DNA from: Treponema sp.
GTDB taxonomy: Bacteria > Spirochaetota > Spirochaetia > Treponematales > Breznakiellaceae
Assembly: GCA_031258115.1 (NCBI GenBank)
Contig: JAIRNJ010000125.1
Span: 1-39,976 of the forward strand
Direction: 5' to 3'
DNA length: 39,976 nt
Part shown: positions 23,922-32,055 of the stretch, in pieces
Position numbering within the stretch: the first letter of the stretch is position 1
Layout of the letters: each line of letters opens with the position of its first letter
Notes under the pieces: generated by a model
The model's database searches: none
Seen by the model: only the letters and a program-made list of their open reading frames with translations
Told to the model about the DNA's origin: nothing
Position numbers and translations under genes: made by a program

Positions 23922-25484
23922 TCATTCTTTTGCGGCGGAAGGCCATTTGCGGTTGAATTCCGCAAGGCCGCTGTATATCCCGGTAAGGGCCTCGTAGGTC
24001 TTGTTGAAGAGGCCGTAGAGATCTCTGTAACGCGGCCCCTGTGCAGGATCAGGCTCTATCGTGTCCAGCAGGGGGTTAAACTGCCGGATCACGGAAAAGT
24101 CCCTGAAGGCGCCTATGCCTACTCCCCCGCAGATTGCCGCTCCAAGGCTTGTGGCTTCTTTGGTGTATTTGGGAACGACGAGGCGTTTCTGCCATATATC
24201 CGACAGTATCCTCAGCCATGCCTTGCCTTTGGCCCCGCCGCCTATCATGATCATTTCGTCAATTTTTCCGCGGGGAGCGCCTTTCTCCACGATGTCCAGA
24301 ATCACCTTGAGGTTGAAACCGACTCCTTCAAGCACCGAGCGGGAAAGGTCTCCTTTGCCGGTGGTTATTGAGAGGCCCACAAAAGCGCCCCGGGCGGAAT
24401 GGTTCCAGCGGGGGGAGCGTTCACCCAGAAGATAGGGAAGGTAGAGGAGGCCTCCCGATCCGGCGGGAGAGGCCGCGGCCCCTTCGTCGATCAGCTTGTA
24501 GGGATTGATTCCCTTTTTTTCAGCTTCTGCGATTTCTCCACCGCAGAGGGTGTTTTTGTACCAGTTATAGGAATAGGCCGCAGCCTGCATGGTTCCGCAG
24601 GGAGTGTAGAGTTTTGAATCCAGATGTACCCAGGTAAAGCTGCGCATTTCAGGATCGTAGACAGGCTCCCTGCTGGCAAGCGAAATCCAGGAAGAGGAAC
24701 CAAGTACATTGTACGCATTTCCTTCACTCACCACCCCGGCGCCCACGCAGGCGCAGCTACCGTCCCCGCCGCCTGCAATCACCGGAGTTCCCTCCAGAAG
24801 ACCGGTTTCCCCGGCCGCCTGAGCACTGACGGTTCCGGCTTTTGCCGTGGAGGGCAGGACTTCGGGGAGCATGGAGAGGGGTATGCCAAGGGCATCCAGA
24901 ATACTTTTGTCCCATTCTTTTTTCTTTAGATCAAATAGATTGGTTCCCGATGCGTCACTATAATCGCTTACGATATTTCCTGTAAGCCGGAGTATGATGT
25001 AATCCTTTGCATGGATCATCTTTCCGGTACGTTTGAAGATTTCGTTTTCGTGATCCCGTACCCAGAGGAGTTTTGCGGCGGAATAGGAGGCGCTGATCCT
25101 GTGGCCCGTGGTCTTGTAGACATAGTCCATGCCCAGGGCTTTTACCATGGCCGCTTCCTGTTCGGAAGCTCTGGTATCTGCCCAGATGATGATGTTCCGC
25201 AGGGCATTGCCCTGGGCGTCCACAAGGAGGCAGCCCATCATCTGACCGGAGAAGCTCACCGCCGCTACATCCGAGGGGGAAACTTTCGCCTGCTCCAGAA
25301 GCCGTTTGGTGGAAACACAGACCGCCTGCCAGAAATCTTCAGGCTTCTGCTCGACAAAACCCGGCCCCGGATAGTAGACCGGGTATTCGTAGAGTACGCC
25401 CGCGTCCATTTCCCCGTCCAGAGAAAGGAGAGTGGCCTTGTTGCCGGAGGTTCCCAAATCGTGGGCCAGGATATAGGATGCCAT
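23922..25484 (-). CDS. FGGY-family sugar kinase (xylulokinase-like)
   Basis: FGGY kinases phosphorylate sugars or polyols with ATP. The 520-residue protein has the N-terminal phosphate loop HDLGTSGNK (8-16), SGQMMG (79-84), WADTRA (101-106), DASGTNLFDL (177-186), catalytic Asp241 in GGGDGSCACVGAG, and the C-terminal GGGAKGKAWLRILSD and EATSLGAAICGG. True XylB proteins carry SGQMHG, where the His contacts xylulose; here it is Met83. So the overall match is to xylulokinase, but the substrate may differ. It diverges from the dehydrogenase-isomerase-regulator operon across a 215-bp region with operator-like dyads, which points to joint control. Start: ATG with TTTGAGGA upstream. Confidence 0.88.
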   Translation of the reverse strand: MASYILAHDLGTSGNKATLLSLDGEMDAGVLYEYPVYYPGPGFVEQKPEDFWQAVCVSTKRLLEQAKVSPSDVAAVSFSGQMMGCLLVDAQGNALRNIIIWADTRASEQEAAMVKALGMDYVYKTTGHRISASYSAAKLLWVRDHENEIFKRTGKMIHAKDYIILRLTGNIVSDYSDASGTNLFDLKKKEWDKSILDALGIPLSMLPEVLPSTAKAGTVSAQAAGETGLLEGTPVIAGGGDGSCACVGAGVVSEGNAYNVLGSSSWISLASREPVYDPEMRSFTWVHLDSKLYTPCGTMQAAAYSYNWYKNTLCGGEIAEAEKKGINPYKLIDEGAAASPAGSGGLLYLPYLLGERSPRWNHSARGAFVGLSITTGKGDLSRSVLEGVGFNLKVILDIVEKGAPRGKIDEMIMIGGGAKGKAWLRILSDIWQKRLVVPKYTKEATSLGAAICGGVGIGAFRDFSVIRQFNPLLDTIEPDPAQGPRYRDLYGLFNKTYEALTGIYSGLAEFNRKWPSAAKE

Positions 25485-25510
25485 AATCGTTCCTCAAACA
25501 AATGTGCATA

Positions 25511-25531
25511 TTGTCATTACATACTATCATT
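25511..25531 (-). promoter_or_regulatory. Operator-like site overlapping the kinase promoter
   Basis: The 20-bp segment at 25511-25530 matches the dyad at 25608-25627 at 15 of 20 positions, sharing TGTYATTACATA. On the minus strand it overlaps a -10-like AATGAT (25531-25526), which has TTGGCC 17 nt upstream. A repressor here would cover the start of the kinase transcript. Confidence 0.45.
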
Positions 25532-25603
25532 AGATGCTACCATTTCCCGGCCAATCTGTCAAATAAGGTTTAACCTGAGTATTTACTTCTTATGCAGAAT
25601 CCA

Positions 25604-25627
25604 TATAATGTTATTACATAATGACAT
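25604..25627 (+). promoter_or_regulatory. -10 box and operator dyad for the dehydrogenase operon
   Basis: TATAAT at 25604-25609 is overlapped by the imperfect palindrome ATGTTATTACATAATGACAT (25608-25627), with half-site TGTYATTA. The transcription start would fall inside the dyad, the usual layout for repression. The GntR/UTRA protein encoded at 27305 is the natural candidate to bind. Confidence 0.5.
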
Positions 25628-25699
25628 GCGACCTTTGGCCGCGGGTGTGAGGATTTGACTGTACGATGCCGTTTAGACGGCTTGTGCATGGAGGAATAC

Positions 25700-26635
25700 A
25701 TGAAGAAGCTTGCGGCAGCCGGAACGCGTACTTTTTACTTCATCGGAGTAAGTACCGGACAGTCGTCCATCATGAAGGTATTCCCCAAATGGGCCGAATA
25801 CCTCGGTTTGGATGCGCTTATCGCGGGAATCGATCTGCCCCTCCATGCCCCGGCGGAAGAATACCGGCAGGTAGTAGAATTCATTAAAAACGATCCCCTC
25901 TCCCTGGGGGCCCTGGTAACCACCCACAAACTGGATCTCTACAAGGCATGCAGGGATCTTTTTGATTATGCCGATCCTTTTGCGCAAAAACTGAAGGAAG
26001 TTTCAAGCCTCTCCAAGAGGGACGGCAAATTCCGGGCCCATGCAAAGGATCCCATCTCTTCCGGAATGGCCCTGGAATCCTTTGTGCCGGCCAATTTCTG
26101 GAAGGATCACGGCGGTGAGGCGCTGCTTTTGGGTGCGGGCGGGAGTTCCCTGGCCATGTCCCTCTACTTCTCCCGGGAAAAATTCGGAGAGAACATGCCC
26201 AGGCGGATCACTATTGCCAACCGCAGCCTGCCCAGGCTTGAATCGGCAAAGGCGGCTCTTGCCGGCTGTGACAGGCGGATAGAATTTCGTTTTATCCATA
26301 ATCCCGTCCCGGCGGACAATGACAAATTGGTGGCCGCCCTGCCCTCCTATTCCCTGGTAGTTAACGCTACGGGACTGGGGAAGGATGCTCCCGGTTCACC
26401 TACCACCGATGCGGTTTCCTATCCTTCCAATTCTCTTGTGTGGGAGATAAACTACCGGGGAAATCTTATCTTTATGCGGCAGGCCCAGGCCCAGGCAAAG
26501 GAAAAGATGCTCCACGTAGAGGACGGATGGAACTATTTTATTTACGGCTGGACTCAGGTTATTGCCGAAGTTTTTAATATTGATATTGACGGGCCTGCCC
26601 TGGAGAAACTCAGCAGTATTGCCAAAGGAGAATAA
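25700..26635 (+). CDS. Shikimate-dehydrogenase-like oxidoreductase
   Basis: This 311-residue protein has the AroE fold: an N-terminal catalytic domain and an NAD(P) domain. The catalytic pair is kept as Lys77 (ALVTTHK) and Asp117 (HAKDPISSG), as are the dinucleotide loop GAGGSS (145-150), NRS (173-175, a cofactor-choice region) and NATGLG (222-227). The substrate-anchoring HSxSP motif of AroE is replaced by QSSIM (21-25): one Ser remains, but the second Ser and the Pro are lost. Together with its sugar-gene neighbours this argues for a sugar, polyol or sugar acid as substrate instead of shikimate. Start: ATG with GGAGG 5 nt upstream. The next gene begins within 7 nt of its stop. Confidence 0.82.
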   Translation: MKKLAAAGTRTFYFIGVSTGQSSIMKVFPKWAEYLGLDALIAGIDLPLHAPAEEYRQVVEFIKNDPLSLGALVTTHKLDLYKACRDLFDYADPFAQKLKEVSSLSKRDGKFRAHAKDPISSGMALESFVPANFWKDHGGEALLLGAGGSSLAMSLYFSREKFGENMPRRITIANRSLPRLESAKAALAGCDRRIEFRFIHNPVPADNDKLVAALPSYSLVVNATGLGKDAPGSPTTDAVSYPSNSLVWEINYRGNLIFMRQAQAQAKEKMLHVEDGWNYFIYGWTQVIAEVFNIDIDGPALEKLSSIAKGE

Positions 26636-26641
26636 TTGATT

Positions 26642-27238
26642 ATGGAAGTACATACACAGTTTGACTGGCAGAAAGGTTTCCTGCTGGATTTTTCCATAAA
26701 GAATGGCCTTTCCGGAGGAGCCCCGTCTACAAAACGGGTGCTTTCCCAGATGAAGAACATGTATGCCGATGCGGAAGCCTTTGACAAGGCCGTGGCCTCA
26801 GGGGATCCTCTGGTCTACGAATTCTATGAACTGGGAGCGCCTGAATCGGCAGGGGATCTGGCTTTTGGGACTTCCATCGTATATCCGGGTAAAGTAGGGA
26901 ATGAATATTTTATGACCAAGGGTCATTTTCATACCGTTCTGGAAACAGCCGAAGTGTACTATACTTTTTCCGGTGAAGGCTTCATGCTTATGGAAAATCC
27001 GGAGGGGGATGTACAGTTGATCTCCATGATACCGGAGAATGCGGTCTATGTGCCGAAACGTTATGCCCACCGGAGTATCAATACCGGAAAAATTCCGTTG
27101 GTATCTTTCTTTACATTTCGCGGCGATGCAGGACATAACTATGCTACCATCGAAACCAAAGGCTGCCGCAAGCTGGTAGTTGAAGGCAGGGACGGCAGGC
27201 CCGTAATGATCGATAACCCCCGTTGGCATGAAACATAG
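26642..27238 (+). CDS. Cupin-type glucose-6-phosphate isomerase
   Basis: This belongs to the archaeal-type (cupin) phosphoglucose isomerase family, which interconverts glucose-6-phosphate and fructose-6-phosphate with a bound metal. Motifs, numbered from the ATG (198 residues): TKGHFHTVLETAEVYYTFSGEG with metal ligands His95, His97 and Glu104, then VYVPKRYAHRSINTG with His143, and DAGHNYATIETKGCRKLVVE and NPRW near the end. The ATG at 26642 is 11 nt after AAAGGAG; a TTG at 26636, right after the dehydrogenase stop, is 5 nt away and could be the real start. Its place in an inducible sugar operon suggests that it acts on a special sugar phosphate, or supplies fructose-6-phosphate. Confidence 0.87.
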   Translation: MEVHTQFDWQKGFLLDFSIKNGLSGGAPSTKRVLSQMKNMYADAEAFDKAVASGDPLVYEFYELGAPESAGDLAFGTSIVYPGKVGNEYFMTKGHFHTVLETAEVYYTFSGEGFMLMENPEGDVQLISMIPENAVYVPKRYAHRSINTGKIPLVSFFTFRGDAGHNYATIETKGCRKLVVEGRDGRPVMIDNPRWHET

Positions 27239-27245
27239 TTTCTTT

Positions 27246-27278
27246 TCTGTCCGCAAAGTAACCGACTTTGTGGACAGA
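27246..27278 (+). repeat. Strong 14-bp stem-loop between the isomerase and gntR
   Basis: The left arm TCTGTCC-G-CAAAGT (27246-27259) pairs with ACTTTG-T-GGACAGA (27265-27278) around a 5-nt loop. All pairs are canonical except one G-U wobble in RNA. No T run follows, so it is not a standard terminator. It may block exonucleases, set the expression ratio of the two genes, or be a DNA site for a dimeric regulator. Confidence 0.6.
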
Positions 27279-27304
27279 CCCTAGTTAAGGAGTAAAGGCG
27301 CTTT

Positions 27305-28072
27305 ATGGTACAGGCATTGAGTTCGATAAAGCTCGACAAGAGTATACCGGTTCCCCTGTATTATCAGCTCAAGAAGCAAATCTTGAGTCTTTTCGAAAAC
27401 GCCTCTCTGCAGGAAGGGGATATACTGCCTCCGGAAAATGAACTTTGTGAAACCCTCAATGTCTCAAGGCCCACCATAAGGCAGGCCTTTAGCGAACTGG
27501 CGATGGAAGGCTACCTTGCCCGTTACAAGGGCCGGGGTACATTTGTCTGCAAACCCAAGGTAGAGGAGAAGTTCTTCAACAGGCTCCAGAGCTTTAATGC
27601 GGAAATGATTTCCAAGGGCCTTAGTCCAAAAACCGAAGTTCTGGGGCTTGAACGCTTAAACGGCCCCCACGAAGCCAATGAAAGGCTTAATTTGCCCCTG
27701 AGCGCCGCCCTTATCCGCCTGTCCAGGCTCCGCTGGGCCAATGATACTCCTCTGGTGTATGTGGAGACCTTTCTGCCCTTTGACCGGTACAGGGCCCTTA
27801 TGGATGTGGATTTCCGCACTACTTCTCTGTATCAGTCCCTGGACAAGCTCTGCCATGTACGGGTCAACAAGGTGCGCCGGGAGATTGAAGCGGTAAATGC
27901 CAGGAAAAAAGAGGCGAAACTGCTCCAGATCGCCCAAAACAAGGCCCTGATCCTGGTAAAAACCGTTGCCTATTCCGGGGACGATCCCCTGCCGGTGGAG
28001 TTTTCCATAGCCCGCTACCGGGGAGACCGGAACAAATTCAGCGTTGATATTCTGGGCTATTACCTTTCCTGA
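27305..28072 (+). CDS. GntR-family transcriptional regulator (HutC/UTRA type)
   Basis: This 255-residue protein is a likely sugar-responsive repressor. Residues 14-82 form the winged helix-turn-helix: PLYYQLKKQILSLFENASLQEGDILPPENELCETLNVSRPTIRQAFSEL and a wing GYLARYKGRGTFV. Residues about 90-255 are the UTRA effector domain, with SRLRWANDTPLVYVETFLP and a closing PVEFSIARYRGDRNKFSVDIL, typical of the HutC group that binds sugar phosphates or other small metabolites. The start has AAGGAG 12 nt upstream. It follows the isomerase by 66 nt with a strong hairpin between, and probably controls the two divergent promoters at 25511-25627. Confidence 0.92.
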   Translation: MVQALSSIKLDKSIPVPLYYQLKKQILSLFENASLQEGDILPPENELCETLNVSRPTIRQAFSELAMEGYLARYKGRGTFVCKPKVEEKFFNRLQSFNAEMISKGLSPKTEVLGLERLNGPHEANERLNLPLSAALIRLSRLRWANDTPLVYVETFLPFDRYRALMDVDFRTTSLYQSLDKLCHVRVNKVRREIEAVNARKKEAKLLQIAQNKALILVKTVAYSGDDPLPVEFSIARYRGDRNKFSVDILGYYLS

Positions 28073-28100
28073 CAGATGTGATATAATTAAAAATATCTGT
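28072..28100 (+). promoter_or_regulatory. Extended -10 promoter of the sensor kinase operon, within an inverted repeat
   Basis: TGATATAAT (28079-28087) is an extended -10 box (TGnTATAAT). It is flanked by ACAGAT (28072-28077) and ATCTGT (28095-28100), an inverted repeat that brackets the box and the predicted start, as an operator would. No strong -35 is seen. Confidence 0.55.
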
Positions 28101-28125
28101 TTACCGGTGATGAGGTAATAATCCA

Positions 28126-30969
28126 ATGAAAAATATACAGTTCCGAATCAGTGCGGCTCTGCTGGTGATCTGTATTATCAGTCTGGGCGTCATCGCCATC
28201 GTCGGGGTCAGGGAAGCCGGGAAATCCATATACAACCAGGCACTGGGAAAGATTGGGCAGAATACCTGGCGGGAAGCTACCAGAATTTCCGGCTGGCTCG
28301 AAAGCAATGCCTGGTATGTTTCCGCAATGGCTATCGCCCTGGGACAGCTCCCCGAACTTTCACCGGAAAAAATACAGACTCTTCTGCAGACATGGCATGA
28401 AGCCAACGACCAGTATGCCCATGTATACCTGGGTTTTCCCGACGGGAAGGCTCTCTGGTCAAGCGGCTGGGAGCCTGACTATGATCGCTATAAATCTTAT
28501 GAAAGAAACTGGTATATCGGCGCCATGGAAAATCCTGACCGGTACTACATAACCGAACCATATATTGACGCCAGAAGCATAGGGTATTTTTCCGCCGATG
28601 GCAAACCGGTGCATACTGAAAATTCATACTGCATTACCGTTTCCCGCGTGATTGAGGTGGACGGCAGCATAACCGGCGTAACCGGAGCGGATATCTATAT
28701 CAATACCCTGAACCAGATTGTTCACTCTACCCAGGTAGGGAATAACAGCTATGCTTTTCTCACCGATGAGAGCGGAGATCTTTTTATTCATCCCCTGTAC
28801 ATGCCCGACGAAAAAACGGGGTTTCAGAATATCAGGATAATTGAAGACGGTGTTTATGCGTCCCTCATGGACATAATTCCCGGAACCACAATTTCCCTGC
28901 GCGGAGCCGATGGGATTGCCCGTTTCTACACTTCACAGCTTATCGACAATACGGGCTGGTATTTTTTTACCGCCCTTCCGGTTTCGGAAATTACCGGGCC
29001 CATCAACCGGCAGATTGCTTTCTCCATAATAATATTTATCATAGTATTACTGCTGATTGTTTTACTGATGCTCATGACGGAATGGGCGCTTTCCAAGGCC
29101 GCAAGAACCGCCTCGGATGAATCCAGGATGAAGACAGAGTTCCTGGCAAACATGAGCCACGAGATCCGCACCCCTCTTAACGGCATTATCGGTTTTACGG
29201 AACTTGCCCTGGGCGCAGGAAAACTAAACGAACTTTCCAGGGATTACCTGTGGAAAATAAAAATAAGCGCCACGGGGCTTCTTGATATAATAAACGACAT
29301 TCTTGATATTTCAAAGATCGAAGCGGGAAAAATAGAGCTTGAATCCATTCCATTCAGCATGCATGATGTATTCAAACAGTGTGAGGTTATCAGCAGTGTC
29401 CGTGCCATGAGCAAGGGGATAAACCTTTACTTTTATCTGGACCCCCTTACCCACAGGATGCCTTCCGGAGACCCGACAAAACTCAGGCAGGCGCTTCTCA
29501 ATCTTCTTTCCAATGCCATTAAATTTACCGACCATGGTACCGTTAAGATGAGGGCTGCCGTCACCGAAGAAACGGAAAGCGAAATTACATTTCGTTTTGA
29601 AGTCGAGGATTCGGGAATCGGCATGACCGAAGACCAGATGAAGCATATCTTTGAACCTTTCAGACAGGCCGACAGCAGTACTACCAGAAAATATGGCGGA
29701 ACAGGGTTGGGCCTTTTCATCACCAAACATATTATAAGCCTCATGGGCGGCGAACTCAATGTGGAAAGCAGTCCCGGCAGGGGAAGTACATTCAGTTTTG
29801 TCCTGAAGTTCCCCCTGTCCGGAGAGTCCGATAAAAGCGGAGAAGAGAATAATTATGTCATGTCAATGCAGGAGAGCCCGTCCTTCAGGGGAGATCTGCT
29901 GGTTTGCGAAGACAATGAAATGAATCAGGATGTTATACGGGAACATCTGCAGCGCCTGGGATTCAGGGTTCAAATCTGCGGGAATGGCGAGGAAGGGATT
30001 AAAGCCGTCCGGGAGAAAATGGAGAAAGGGGAATTTTTCGATCTTATCTTTATGGATATTCACATGCCGGTCATGGACGGGCTTGAGGCGTCAAAAAAAC
30101 TCTCGGAACTGGGAAACAAGACGCCGGTTATCGCCATGACAGCCAATGTAATGACCCAGGAAAAGGAGATCTATGCAAAACACGGGATGAAAGGTTATCT
30201 CAGTAAGCCTTTCCTGGTACAGGAACTGTGGGCCTGTCTTTTGAAATATCTTACGCCTCTGGAAAAACCTGTTTCCGGGGAAGACGGTTCTTCCGTTTGG
30301 GACGATGCAGAATCCCCCCGGGGGAAAGGGCTGATTTCCAAACATTCCGCTGTCGATACGGCGTTTCCGTTTCCCCGGAATATTATCGACAGTAATATCG
30401 GCATGAGATTGTCGGGAGATCCGAAACTTTATACAAAACTGCTCAGGGATTATAAAAAAAGCAATACCGGTATTTTTGAGGAACTGAACAAATCCATTGC
30501 TGACGGTGATATTGTAAAGGCTCACCGCATGGCCCATGGTCTAAAAAGTGTTTCCGGCCTGATTGGAGCATTGCGTGTACAAAATGCCGCTTACGATATT
30601 GAAAAAAGCCTTGCGGGCGGCAGGGCGGATTATAGTGAAGTTCAGATGAAGGAACTGGAGACGGCTCTGCAGGATGTGTTTAAGGAGCTGGCCTTAATGT
30701 TCGACGAAGAAAAAAAACGGGATACGGAAAATAACATTCTGGACAGGAACCGGGCAATGCTGCTTTTTGAACGTCTTGAGCCGCTTCTTAAAGGCTTAAA
30801 TCCAAAAAGTCAAAAAATGCTGGACGAAATCCGGGAAACGCTTTCACCCCTGGGAGCGGAAGCGGAAAAATTGATTGATTATATTGATAACTACGAATTC
30901 GAAACGGCGTATCGTGTTACACAGGAAATAAAAAACCTGATAATGAGAGAGGATGAACATGGAAAATGA
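28126..30969 (+). CDS. Hybrid sensor histidine kinase (Cache-HisKA-HATPase-REC-HPt)
   Basis: This 947-residue membrane kinase carries a whole phosphorelay. Order: transmembrane helix 1 (about 5-28), a periplasmic double-Cache-like sensor (about 35-300, with WYIGAMENPDRYYITEPYIDA and the later TGWYFFTALP), helix 2 (about 305-325), HisKA with His345 (FLANMSHEIRTPLNGIIGF), HATPase (NLLSNAIKF, DSGIGMT, GGTGLGLFI), a receiver with Asp644 (FMDIHMPVMDG), and an HPt domain with His804 (AHGLKSVSG). After the HPt there is a tail of about 80 helical residues without a known domain. The last 11 nt overlap the REC-GGDEF gene, so the HPt probably passes phosphate to that receiver. The signal is unknown. 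Confidence 0.94.
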   Translation: MKNIQFRISAALLVICIISLGVIAIVGVREAGKSIYNQALGKIGQNTWREATRISGWLESNAWYVSAMAIALGQLPELSPEKIQTLLQTWHEANDQYAHVYLGFPDGKALWSSGWEPDYDRYKSYERNWYIGAMENPDRYYITEPYIDARSIGYFSADGKPVHTENSYCITVSRVIEVDGSITGVTGADIYINTLNQIVHSTQVGNNSYAFLTDESGDLFIHPLYMPDEKTGFQNIRIIEDGVYASLMDIIPGTTISLRGADGIARFYTSQLIDNTGWYFFTALPVSEITGPINRQIAFSIIIFIIVLLLIVLLMLMTEWALSKAARTASDESRMKTEFLANMSHEIRTPLNGIIGFTELALGAGKLNELSRDYLWKIKISATGLLDIINDILDISKIEAGKIELESIPFSMHDVFKQCEVISSVRAMSKGINLYFYLDPLTHRMPSGDPTKLRQALLNLLSNAIKFTDHGTVKMRAAVTEETESEITFRFEVEDSGIGMTEDQMKHIFEPFRQADSSTTRKYGGTGLGLFITKHIISLMGGELNVESSPGRGSTFSFVLKFPLSGESDKSGEENNYVMSMQESPSFRGDLLVCEDNEMNQDVIREHLQRLGFRVQICGNGEEGIKAVREKMEKGEFFDLIFMDIHMPVMDGLEASKKLSELGNKTPVIAMTANVMTQEKEIYAKHGMKGYLSKPFLVQELWACLLKYLTPLEKPVSGEDGSSVWDDAESPRGKGLISKHSAVDTAFPFPRNIIDSNIGMRLSGDPKLYTKLLRDYKKSNTGIFEELNKSIADGDIVKAHRMAHGLKSVSGLIGALRVQNAAYDIEKSLAGGRADYSEVQMKELETALQDVFKELALMFDEEKKRDTENNILDRNRAMLLFERLEPLLKGLNPKSQKMLDEIRETLSPLGAEAEKLIDYIDNYEFETAYRVTQEIKNLIMREDEHGK

Positions 30970-31864
30970 AAAAAAATATTGCATCATGATCGCCGACGAC
31001 GATAAAGCAAATCTGGATATTCTAAGCAGCATTTTAATGAACGAATACGATCTCCGGATTGTGAGAAACGGTAAAGCCGTGCTGGAGCAGGTAGTGGATA
31101 GCCCGCCGGATCTGCTGCTGCTTGATGTGATGATACCCGGTCTTACCGGATTTGAAGTTCTTGCGAATCTTAAGCAGGTAGAGTCAACCCACCATATTCC
31201 GGTTATTTTTATTACCAGTCTTAACGGTGAAGATTATGAAGAGAAGGGGCTCAGACTCGGTGCGGTGGATTATATAACCAAGCCTTTTAACCGGGGCATA
31301 GCGCTGGCCCGGATCCGTTCCCAGATACAGATTGTACGTTATATCAGGGAAATTGAGAGGCTGGGGATGATCGACGCACTTACGGATATTCCAAACCGCA
31401 GAAACTTTGATATCAGGATACGGGAAGAATGGCGGCGTGAAGCCCGTACCGTAAGCAGCCTTTCCATGATGATGGTCGATATTGATTTTTTCAAGCACTA
31501 CAATGATACCTATGGACATCCCCAGGGAGACATTCTCCTCCGTTCCCTGGCAAGCCTTTTTACCGTTCATCTCAAAAGGCCTTCGGATTTTGTGGCCCGT
31601 CTGGGCGGGGAAGAATTCGCCATCCTTCTGCCGGGGGCCAGCAGGGAAGGCGCTGCTGTTATGGCCGAGAAGATTCGGGCGGCAACCGAAGAAATGATAA
31701 TCCCCGTAGCAGATCAGAAAAAAAACACCAATGTTACAATCAGTATCGGTGTGGCTACGCTTATTCCCGACAAGGATACTCCGGTAGAGGAACTTGTTGA
31801 AAAGGCGGATAAAAACCTCTATGCGGCCAAGGCAGCCGGCAGAAACAGGGTCGTGGCCGGCTAA
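30959..31864 (+). CDS. Response regulator with diguanylate cyclase (REC-GGDEF)
   Basis: This protein should make cyclic di-GMP when phosphorylated. Of two nearby ATGs (30953 and 30959) the second is 6 nt after GAGAGG and is preferred (301 residues). The receiver (about 7-125) has the acidic pocket ADDD, phospho-acceptor Asp56 (LLLLDVMIPG) and Lys108 (YITKPF). The GGDEF domain (about 135-300) has DIDFFKHYNDTYGHPQGD, active-site GGEEF (216-220) and an inhibitory RxxD site (RPSD, 207-210) five residues before it. Product feedback is thus expected. It overlaps the hybrid kinase gene by 11 nt, a strong sign of a dedicated pair. No PilZ or EAL effector is in the window. Confidence 0.94.
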   Translation: MENEKKYCIMIADDDKANLDILSSILMNEYDLRIVRNGKAVLEQVVDSPPDLLLLDVMIPGLTGFEVLANLKQVESTHHIPVIFITSLNGEDYEEKGLRLGAVDYITKPFNRGIALARIRSQIQIVRYIREIERLGMIDALTDIPNRRNFDIRIREEWRREARTVSSLSMMMVDIDFFKHYNDTYGHPQGDILLRSLASLFTVHLKRPSDFVARLGGEEFAILLPGASREGAAVMAEKIRAATEEMIIPVADQKKNTNVTISIGVATLIPDKDTPVEELVEKADKNLYAAKAAGRNRVVAG

Positions 31865-31867
31865 ACG

Positions 31868-31888
31868 CGCCTGAATCCGCAGGCGGAT
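31868..31888 (+). repeat. Stem-loop after the diguanylate cyclase gene
   Basis: CGCCTG-N6-CAGGCG (31868-31885) forms a 6-bp stem just past the stop. An alternative fold is ATCCGC-AG-GCGGAT (31875-31888). Neither is followed by T residues, so termination is not supported on this strand. Confidence 0.4.
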
Positions 31889-31905
31889 AAAAAATATCCA
31901 AAAAT

Positions 31906-31936
31906 ACTTGACCCAAGTGTTACCTTATGCTAACAT
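31906..31936 (+). promoter_or_regulatory. Sigma-70-like promoter with operator dyad for the ABC exporter genes
   Basis: TTGACC (31908-31913), a 17-nt spacer and TAACAT (31931-31936) preceded by TGC give a good -35/-10 pair with an extended -10. The dyad ACTTG-ACC-CAAGT (31906-31918) covers the -35 box, a typical repressor position. No regulator gene adjoins the exporter genes. Confidence 0.6.
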
Positions 31937-32055
31937 ATTCTTAATAGTTATTATAAACTAACAAATGTCCATACTATTCATTCCGGTCTCGATCAACTAA
32001 GGAGACAATTATAACGCAAGAAAAAAGCCGGAAAATACAAAAAGGAGGTTTAACA

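Noticed and set aside
25655-25699. Upstream TTG start adding 15 residues to the AroE-like protein
   Set aside because: The added segment has no family similarity, and GGAGG at 25690-25694 clearly serves the ATG at 25700.
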